64,000 bases of DNA from Azospirillum formosense (GTDB lineage Bacteria; Pseudomonadota; Alphaproteobacteria; Azospirillales; Azospirillaceae): contig NZ_CP159404.1 in assembly GCF_040500525.1 (NCBI RefSeq), positions 215,001 to 279,000 on the forward strand. Direction: 5' to 3'. The notes beneath the pieces are model-generated. The model had not been told where the DNA came from and made no database searches. It saw nothing but the letters and a program-made list of their open reading frames with translations. Shown here one piece after another: positions 58,781-64,000 of the stretch (positions within the stretch are counted from its first letter, which is position 1; every line of letters begins with the position of its first letter). A program made the position numbers and the translations under genes.

Positions 58781-59664
58781 GAGCCGACCCGCTCCACGAA
58801 GTCGGCGGCCAGCGCGTCGGCGATGTCCACCGCGCTGACCCGCTGCAGGCCCTGCCATGCCGGCATGCTGTTGACCTCCAGCACCAGCCAGCGATCCGCA
58901 CGGTCCTGGATCAGGTCCACGCCGGCATAGCCCGCGCCGACCGCAACCGCGGCGCGGACCGCGAGCGCGGCGGCCTCGTCGTCGGCGGGTGCGGCCTCGC
59001 ACACCGCCCCCTGATGGACGTTGGTGATCCAGCTCCGGCCGTGCCGGGTCATCGCGGCGACCGCCCGCCCTCCGACCACGAAGACGCGGCGGTCCCGCCA
59101 CGCCCCCTCGGTCCGCGGGGGGATGAAGGGCTGCAGATAGTAGACGCCGCCGAGCGCGTCGGGGTCGGGCAGCGCGTCGGGCCCGTCCAACCGTTGCAGG
59201 CCGCGCCCCTGCGCGCCGAACAGCGGTTTCAGAACCTGGCCGGGCGCGCGGTCCAGGAGGCGCCGGGCCGGTTCGGCCTCCTGCACGGCGAGGGCCGCCG
59301 GGGTGGGCAGGCCGGCGCGGGAGAGCAGGAGGCTGGTCATGCTCTTGTCCACGCAGCGCTCGATGGCCCGCGCGTCGTTGTGGACCGGCACCCCGAGGTC
59401 GCGCAACGCGTGGAGCACGCCGAGGCGCAGCGTCACCTGCTCGAAGCTGCCCTGGCCGATCGCGCGGACGAACACGCCCGCCGGCAGCGTGTCCTCGAAG
59501 CCGGGGATCAGCAGACCCGTCGCCGTGTGGCCGACGGCGATCCCGCAGCGCCGCGGTGCGACGCAGCGGCAGGGCAGGCCACGCGCCTCGATGGCCCGGA
59601 CCAGCCGCGGCGTGTGCCAGTCGGGCCGCTCGGTGAGGATCAGGGCGGCGCGCTCACCGGACAT
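58777..59664 (-). CDS. RimK-like ATP-grasp ligase of the C1 cluster
   Basis: 295-residue ATP-grasp enzyme of the RimK/alpha-L-glutamate ligase type, with CVDKSMTSLLLSRAGLPTP, VLKPLFGAQGRGLQRL (ATP-binding loop) and DRWLVLEVNSMPAW (metal-binding acid and Asn). In methanogens MptN, a RimK relative, adds glutamate to H4MPT. Bacterial dH4MPT lacks that glutamate, so the bacterial homologue may act on another cofactor, perhaps methylofuran. It overlaps the end of mch by 11 bp and the CitG-like gene start by 4 bp, so it is tightly coupled. Confidence 0.83.
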   Translation of the reverse strand: MSGERAALILTERPDWHTPRLVRAIEARGLPCRCVAPRRCGIAVGHTATGLLIPGFEDTLPAGVFVRAIGQGSFEQVTLRLGVLHALRDLGVPVHNDARAIERCVDKSMTSLLLSRAGLPTPAALAVQEAEPARRLLDRAPGQVLKPLFGAQGRGLQRLDGPDALPDPDALGGVYYLQPFIPPRTEGAWRDRRVFVVGGRAVAAMTRHGRSWITNVHQGAVCEAAPADDEAAALAVRAAVAVGAGYAGVDLIQDRADRWLVLEVNSMPAWQGLQRVSAVDIADALAADFVERVGS

Positions 59665-60643
59665 CGCGGAACGAGCGCTCCACGAGGTCCGGCGCCAGGG
59701 TGCCGCCGTGGAAGCTGCGTCCGCTGTCCAGGGCGGTGACCGTCACGCGCGCCGGGCTGAACAGCATGGAGTCGATGGCGTAGAAATCCCCCTTCACCGC
59801 GGCGAAGACTTCCGCGAAGGGGCGTCCGTGGTCCCGCGACGCGGCGGAGGGCAGGCGGCGCGCCAGATCCTCCGCCGCGTCGTCCGGGCCGGCGACGTGA
59901 AGATGGACCGTGCCGCCATAGAGGATCGCGTCGTTGGTCCGGCCCATGGCGGTGAGGAAGCCGCCACCCGGCGGCGGCAGAGGCGCCATGCCGATGCCGT
60001 CGACGACGCGGTCGAGCGGGAAGCCGAGGGCGTGCAGCTTGTGCAGGGCGACCTCCAGCACGCGGGCCACCACCTGGGTGGTCCCGGCGAGGCTCTGCGT
60101 CGGGGTGAGGACCAGGGTCAGCCGCTCCGCGGCGATGCCGCAGGTCGTGGCGATGTGGGCGACCAGCTCGGCGGGCGGCAGCGCCGTCGCCTCCATGACG
60201 AAGACCGCCGCGTCGGCGCTGTCGCGGTAGGCCAGCTCGTCGAACAGAGCCTCCTGCCGGGCCAGCGCGCGGCCGGGGCCGGAGCCCAGCGCGAAGAAGG
60301 AGCCCTTGCCGCTGCCGTGGCTGAGGCTCCAGCCGGCGTATTGGCTGCCGAGGCAGGCGAGGACCGGCTGCGCGCTGTGGACGGTGACGCCGAACGGCCA
60401 GGACGGCGGACCGGGCACCGGGCCGAACGCCACCCGGCCAAGGCCGCCCATGCACAGTTCGGCGATGCGCCGCCCGGCCTCCAGCCCGCCGGGATGGCCG
60501 ATGCCGGCATCGACGACGCGGGCGCCCCCGACCCTCTCGATGCCGAGGCGAAGCACCGCGGCATCGGCCACCAGCTGTTCGACCAGCGGCGCGGACAGGG
60601 CGGCAAGGCTCGGGCGCGGATCGGACGGCGTTTCCGTGGTCAT
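59654..60643 (-). CDS. mch: Methenyltetrahydromethanopterin cyclohydrolase
   Basis: Mch interconverts methenyl-H4MPT and 5-formyl-H4MPT, the second step after MtdB. The 329-residue product has family-typical stretches: ARVVDAGIGHPGGLEAGR, VHSAQPVLACLGSQYAGWSL, GSGPGRALA, GRTNDAILYGG and KGDFYAIDSMLFSPARV. The frame extends upstream, but the ATG at 60643 overlaps the preceding stop as ATGA and fits the family N-terminus. It lies between two ATP-grasp genes in the C1 operon. Confidence 0.95.
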   Translation of the reverse strand: MTTETPSDPRPSLAALSAPLVEQLVADAAVLRLGIERVGGARVVDAGIGHPGGLEAGRRIAELCMGGLGRVAFGPVPGPPSWPFGVTVHSAQPVLACLGSQYAGWSLSHGSGKGSFFALGSGPGRALARQEALFDELAYRDSADAAVFVMEATALPPAELVAHIATTCGIAAERLTLVLTPTQSLAGTTQVVARVLEVALHKLHALGFPLDRVVDGIGMAPLPPPGGGFLTAMGRTNDAILYGGTVHLHVAGPDDAAEDLARRLPSAASRDHGRPFAEVFAAVKGDFYAIDSMLFSPARVTVTALDSGRSFHGGTLAPDLVERSFRDVR

Positions 60644-61800
60644 GGCTGCATCTCCATCGCGGCGAGGGCCGCCAGTTCGCGTTGCCGCCGCTCGGCGCGG
60701 CGTCGCGCCGCGGCGGCGCTGGGTCCGTCGCCGAACACCGTGCAGACCGGCTCGCCGCGCCCGATGACGGTCGGCGCCGCCGGCCGGTCGGCGGTCCAGG
60801 CCGGCCAGCGCAGCCCCGCCTCGATCCGGGTGGGGGCGCCGGCGTAGAGCACCGCGGCCGCCCGGCTTCCCGGCAAGGCCGGAAGGCGGTCGGGCAGGCG
60901 CCCGGCGCAGGCGTCCAGATGGAGGCCGAGCAAGGGCGGCAGCGGCGGGCGGTCGAAGACGTCCAGCGTCGCGCCGGGGCGCGGGTTGATCTCCAACAGA
61001 TGGAAGTCCGAACCGGTCACCAGAACATCGGCGCTGTTCAGCCCGACCAGCTCGAACGCCGCCGCGAGGCGGCCGACCAGGGCAGGCAAGGTCCGGGTCC
61101 AGCGCTCCGGGCAGCGCCAAGGCCCGGCCGCCCCGCCGTAGCGGTAGGGGCTGTCCGGGGTCGGCGCCGTCCATTGCCGGCTCAAGCCGACGACGACGGC
61201 GCGCTCGCCGTCCGCGAGGAAAAGCACCGACACGGCGTGGCCGGCGACGCGGCGCTGGACGTACCAGCCCGGCTTGGCCTGCGCCGCCGTCGCGGGTGCG
61301 ATGTGCGCGCCGCCGCTGCCGCCGATCCGCTTCAACAGATGGTCGCCGGGCGATCCGTCCCAGGCCGGCGCGACCGGGGGATGGGGAAAGCCGAGCCGGG
61401 CCAGGGTGGCGGCGAAGCGGAACGGGTCCTTGACGCGCGCCACCACCTCGGGCCGGTTGCCCATCAGGGGACGGTCCGCCGCGAGGCGCGCCAGAAGCGC
61501 CGGATCCTCTTCGAAGCCGGCGCCGTAGACCAAAGGCAGACCGCGCAGATCGATCCGCGCCAGCGCATCCCGTAGAGGGCCGGATTCCAGGCGCAGGGCG
61601 TCGGAGGGCAACCGCAGCCGCAGACTAGGCTCGGCGAGCTGTCCGGTGTCCAGATCGCCGAACAGGTCGACGGCCGCCGGCCGCCGGCCGGCGCGGCGGG
61701 CGGCGGCGGCGAGCGCCCGCGCCGACAGGGCGGCGACGACGATGTCCGGACGTTCCGCCACCCGTTCAGCCGGCGATCTGACGGGCGGCGTCGTAGGCAT
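60640..61800 (-). CDS. ATP-grasp ligase (carboligase-like) of the C1 cluster
   Basis: 386-residue ATP-grasp enzyme, more distant than the other two: HLLKRIGGSGGAHIAPA as the nucleotide loop and DFHLLEINPRPGATLD as the metal site. It resembles the predicted carboligase family regularly found beside mtdB, mch and fae in H4MPT-using bacteria; the reaction is not known. The ATG at 61800 overlaps mtdB by 35 bp. A GTG at 61761, four bases after the mtdB stop, would remove the overlap and cannot be excluded. Confidence 0.8.
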   Translation of the reverse strand: MPTTPPVRSPAERVAERPDIVVAALSARALAAAARRAGRRPAAVDLFGDLDTGQLAEPSLRLRLPSDALRLESGPLRDALARIDLRGLPLVYGAGFEEDPALLARLAADRPLMGNRPEVVARVKDPFRFAATLARLGFPHPPVAPAWDGSPGDHLLKRIGGSGGAHIAPATAAQAKPGWYVQRRVAGHAVSVLFLADGERAVVVGLSRQWTAPTPDSPYRYGGAAGPWRCPERWTRTLPALVGRLAAAFELVGLNSADVLVTGSDFHLLEINPRPGATLDVFDRPPLPPLLGLHLDACAGRLPDRLPALPGSRAAAVLYAGAPTRIEAGLRWPAWTADRPAAPTVIGRGEPVCTVFGDGPSAAAARRRAERRQRELAALAAMEMQP

Positions 61801-62662
61801 CGCAGAAATCCAGATACACCGCCGTCTTCGCCGCGGCGAGGCGCGTCAGCAGGGCGTGCTGCACCCGGAACTTGACGGCGCCGACCGCCAGCGCGCCGAC
61901 GCCGACGCCGCGCCCGCCGGGGAGCGGCGTGCCGTTGTCCTTGGCACCGACCCCTTCGATGCCGGACGGCGGCACCGCGTTGATGTCCGCCGCGACCAGC
62001 AGGCGGCCCGCCGCGGCGAGGTTGCGCGCCGACAGGATCTGCACGCCGGCCCGCCCGCAGCCGAACACCACCTCGGCATCGGCGAGCAGCGCCTCCCGCG
62101 CCGCGTCGTCGGGCGCGTCGGCGCAGGCGAGTTCCACCCCGAACCGGCGGCGGAACTCGGCGGCCTTGGGCTCGACGCCCGACAGGCCGCGGTGGCTGAC
62201 CAGGGTGACGCGCGCGCCGGCCAGCGCCGCGATCACCGCAGTGATCCCGCCGACCACGCCGGTCCCGCCGAAGACCTTGAGGGTCAGCCCCTTGATGCCG
62301 TCCGGGTGGCTGCGGCGCAGGGCGCGCTCGACGACGGCGACCATGGCGCCGGAGGTCGTGAAGGCGCCCGACGGATCGGCCATGACCGAGATGGTGAAGG
62401 GCGCGAACATGGCCTTGCGGGCGGCGTCCATCATGTCGAGCGCCAGCACGGCGTCGCGCCCGCCGATGAACAGGCCGGTGCGCGCCGCGTTCGCCGGATC
62501 GCGGGAGAACATCGCGTCCTGGGTGATGCCGGCGATCTCCTCCAGCGCGACGCCGGTGTAGGGGAACAGCGGCCCCATGCCGGCGTCCGCCGCCATGTTG
62601 ACGTCGAAGGCGCTGACGTGCTTCAGCGGCGTCAGCATGTGCAGAACATAGGGTGCCGCCAT
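61766..62662 (-). CDS. mtdB: NAD(P)-dependent methylene-H4MPT dehydrogenase
   Basis: MtdB oxidises methylene-H4MPT to methenyl-H4MPT, producing NAD(P)H. The 298-residue product begins with YVLHMLTPLKHVSAFDVNMAAD-like family residues, followed by the Rossmann motif FGGTGVVGGITAVIAALAGA. AADINAVPPSGIEGV and GVGALAVGAVKFRVQHALL are typical of MtdA/MtdB; the spacing and C1-operon context favour MtdB. It is 33 bp downstream of the beta-RFAP synthase gene. Confidence 0.93.
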   Translation of the reverse strand: MAAPYVLHMLTPLKHVSAFDVNMAADAGMGPLFPYTGVALEEIAGITQDAMFSRDPANAARTGLFIGGRDAVLALDMMDAARKAMFAPFTISVMADPSGAFTTSGAMVAVVERALRRSHPDGIKGLTLKVFGGTGVVGGITAVIAALAGARVTLVSHRGLSGVEPKAAEFRRRFGVELACADAPDDAAREALLADAEVVFGCGRAGVQILSARNLAAAGRLLVAADINAVPPSGIEGVGAKDNGTPLPGGRGVGVGALAVGAVKFRVQHALLTRLAAAKTAVYLDFCDAYDAARQIAG

Positions 62663-62695
62663 GGCGCGCCTCCCGCTTTGCTCGGGTGTGGGGGG

Positions 62696-63691
62696 TCAGG
62701 AGGCCCGCAGCGCCACCCGGCCGGTGGTGGATTCCAGCGTCGCGCCGTCGTTGCGGCCACGGGCCAGATGGAAGTCCAGCGCGGACCCCGCCCAGCGGCG
62801 CCGCGCCTCCGCCAGCAGGCCCTCGGCCCGCCGGGCGTCGCCGACGATGGCGAAGCCGGTCGGTCCCCAGGACGTCTGCCCGACGCCGGGAATGCCCTCC
62901 GCCTCCAGCCATGCCAGCGCCTCGGCCACCAGCGGGCTGGTGAAGCGCCCGCCCTGGACCGGAGCGAAATGGTCGCCCACCGTGCGCTGCAGTTCGCCCA
63001 CCGCCCGCCCGAAACGGTCGGCGTCGCCCTCGATCAGCGCCGGCAGGGCCGCCATGACGATCAGGCGGCACAGATGCCCGGCCCGCTCCGCCGGAAAGGG
63101 CGGCAGCGCCTTGAAGGCCTGCAGCTCGGCGGTGCCGTGCAACCCCTGGCCGTCGCGGTGCAATATCAGCAGGACGCGCCAGGAGTCCGGAAAGGGCAGG
63201 CGTGCGACGATGGGCGGCGGCGCGTCGTCCGGCCCGCGGCCACCGTCGAGGATCACGCCGCCCTTCTCGAAGGCGCCGATCCCGATGCCGGAGCGGGCGC
63301 CGCGCTCCAGCTCCGCGGCGAGGCGGCGGACCGTCGAGGGCCGGCCGTGCAGATGCGCGAGCGCGGTGCCGACCGCCAGACCGAGCTGGGTGCCGGAGCC
63401 CAGCCCGACATGTTCGGGAATGGCCTCCTCCACCGTCAGTTCGGCGCGGGCCGGCCAGCGGAAGCGGTCGCAGACCGCCCGCGCGGCCTTCAGCGCGCGC
63501 TCCGCCGACGGGCCGCTCGCGCAGAGGCGGTCGGACGGGCGCGCGCGGAGGGTGGTCGTCATTCCGTCAAGCGTCAGGCCCAAACTGCCGAAGCGGCGGC
63601 CCAGGCCGCCGTTCATGTCGAGAAATCCCAGATGCAGGCGCGCGGGGGCCGTGACCCGCAGCTCCCTGACTTCATCGACGCCGAGTGGCAT
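62696..63691 (-). CDS. Beta-ribofuranosylaminobenzene 5'-phosphate synthase (beta-RFAP synthase)
   Basis: First committed enzyme of (dephospho-)H4MPT synthesis: condenses p-aminobenzoate with PRPP, releasing CO2 and PPi. The 331-residue protein has the GHMP-kinase-like fold used by this family: APARLHLGFLDMNGGLGRRF at the N-terminus, EHVGLGSGTQLGLAVGTAL as the phosphate loop, and GVGQTSWGPTGFAIV toward the end. The QTSWGP motif is characteristic. First gene of the minus-strand C1 operon running to fae. It diverges from the carbinolamine dehydratase gene. Confidence 0.92.
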   Translation of the reverse strand: MPLGVDEVRELRVTAPARLHLGFLDMNGGLGRRFGSLGLTLDGMTTTLRARPSDRLCASGPSAERALKAARAVCDRFRWPARAELTVEEAIPEHVGLGSGTQLGLAVGTALAHLHGRPSTVRRLAAELERGARSGIGIGAFEKGGVILDGGRGPDDAPPPIVARLPFPDSWRVLLILHRDGQGLHGTAELQAFKALPPFPAERAGHLCRLIVMAALPALIEGDADRFGRAVGELQRTVGDHFAPVQGGRFTSPLVAEALAWLEAEGIPGVGQTSWGPTGFAIVGDARRAEGLLAEARRRWAGSALDFHLARGRNDGATLESTTGRVALRAS

Positions 63692-63824
63692 GAGGACCTC
63701 ACTCGCTTAAGGAAAGTTGCGTCGTTCTTTTGGTCATGATAATCTTGCATTAAAAAAAGACCCCGATCCAATAGTATATACCTCTTCGGGGTGAGGACTG
63801 TTCGGTCACTTCGGGGAGGAAGAC
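63692..63824. promoter_or_regulatory. Divergent promoter region of the C1 operon
   Basis: 133 bp between divergent starts, markedly AT-rich at 63715-63785 (A-run at 63751-63757, TAGTATATAC near 63771). A 6-bp inverted repeat CCCCGA...TCGGGG with a 19-nt loop spans roughly 63762-63792. GGGGAGGA lies before the ATG at 63825. Exact promoters could not be assigned. Confidence 0.45.
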
Positions 63825-64000
63825 ATGACCGCGGTTCAGGAAACCACCTATTCCGATACGGAAATCGTTGAGCGGCTGCAGCAAATATTGCCGCGGTGGC
63901 GGTTCGAGGACGGCTGGATTCGGCGGAAGTACAAGACGAACAGTTGGAAGGGCACCCTGATGGTGATCAACACGGTCGGCCATCTGGCCGAAGCCGCGTG
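63825..64000 (+). CDS. 4a-hydroxytetrahydrobiopterin (pterin carbinolamine) dehydratase-like protein, 5' part
   Basis: Runs off the window end; 58 codons are visible. The sequence LPRWRFEDGWIRRKYKTNSW followed by KGTLMVINTVGHLAEAA matches the N-terminal part of the PCD/DCoH family (pattern W-x3-DGxIxRxYxTxxW then TLM..N....AEAA). Family members dehydrate 4a-hydroxypterins. Members beside H4MPT genes are known in methylotrophs and may act in pterin-cofactor synthesis or salvage. The start has a strong ribosome binding site (GGGGAGGA). Rest of the gene not seen. Confidence 0.85.
   Translation, partial: MTAVQETTYSDTEIVERLQQILPRWRFEDGWIRRKYKTNSWKGTLMVINTVGHLAEAA

Overview
The window is GC-rich and gene-dense. 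It reads like the chromosome or a large replicon of an alphaproteobacterium, and the closest fit I can suggest is an Azospirillum-type member of the Rhodospirillales. That is an inference from base composition, soluble PAS hybrid kinases, TPR-fused glycosyltransferases and a bacterial tetrahydromethanopterin (H4MPT) C1 cluster. No rRNA, tRNA, insertion sequence, phage or CRISPR array was seen.

Region 1 (16-22959) is a surface-protein and glycosylation locus. A soluble PAS-PAS hybrid histidine kinase precedes a 2,906-residue repeat protein with C-terminal RTX calcium-binding repeats (2622-11342). Convergent to it lie three minus-strand TPR/glycosyltransferase genes (11391-18785). The largest joins GT4-, GT17- and GT9-like modules in one polypeptide. 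Two divergent plus-strand glycosyltransferase genes follow (18911-22959), the second a GT2-TPR-GT11 fusion.

Region 2 (23005-26393) is ordinary: a TetR regulator and MFS exporter pair with a clear palindromic operator, and an FAD/NAD disulfide oxidoreductase.

Region 3 (26617-50857) is a three-gene signalling operon: a kinase-like/AAA/GAF/histidine kinase giant, a REC-PAS-histidine kinase, and a FixJ-like regulator. A 5,483-residue repeat protein follows (34382-50833). It is a paralogue of the first giant: both share an N-terminal 26-residue repeat array, its capping motif, a pre-RTX domain, RTX repeats and the C-terminal export region. Its core is 20 nearly identical 297-bp Ig-like units arranged in a seven-unit (2,079-bp) higher-order repeat.

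Region 4 (50901-64000) is a C1-metabolism island. It holds a RibD-like reductase, an isolated 26-codon pqqA-like gene, a small secreted Cys protein, and quinoprotein-associated SoxYZ-like and metallo-beta-lactamase-fold proteins. The rest are H4MPT-pathway genes: fae, mch, mtdB, a beta-RFAP synthase, three ATP-grasp ligases, CitG-like, HisA-like and sugar-kinase-like proteins, and the start of a pterin carbinolamine dehydratase. Together they suggest periplasmic PQQ-dependent alcohol oxidation feeding formaldehyde into cytoplasmic H4MPT-linked oxidation. The alcohol dehydrogenase itself and fhc genes are not in the window.
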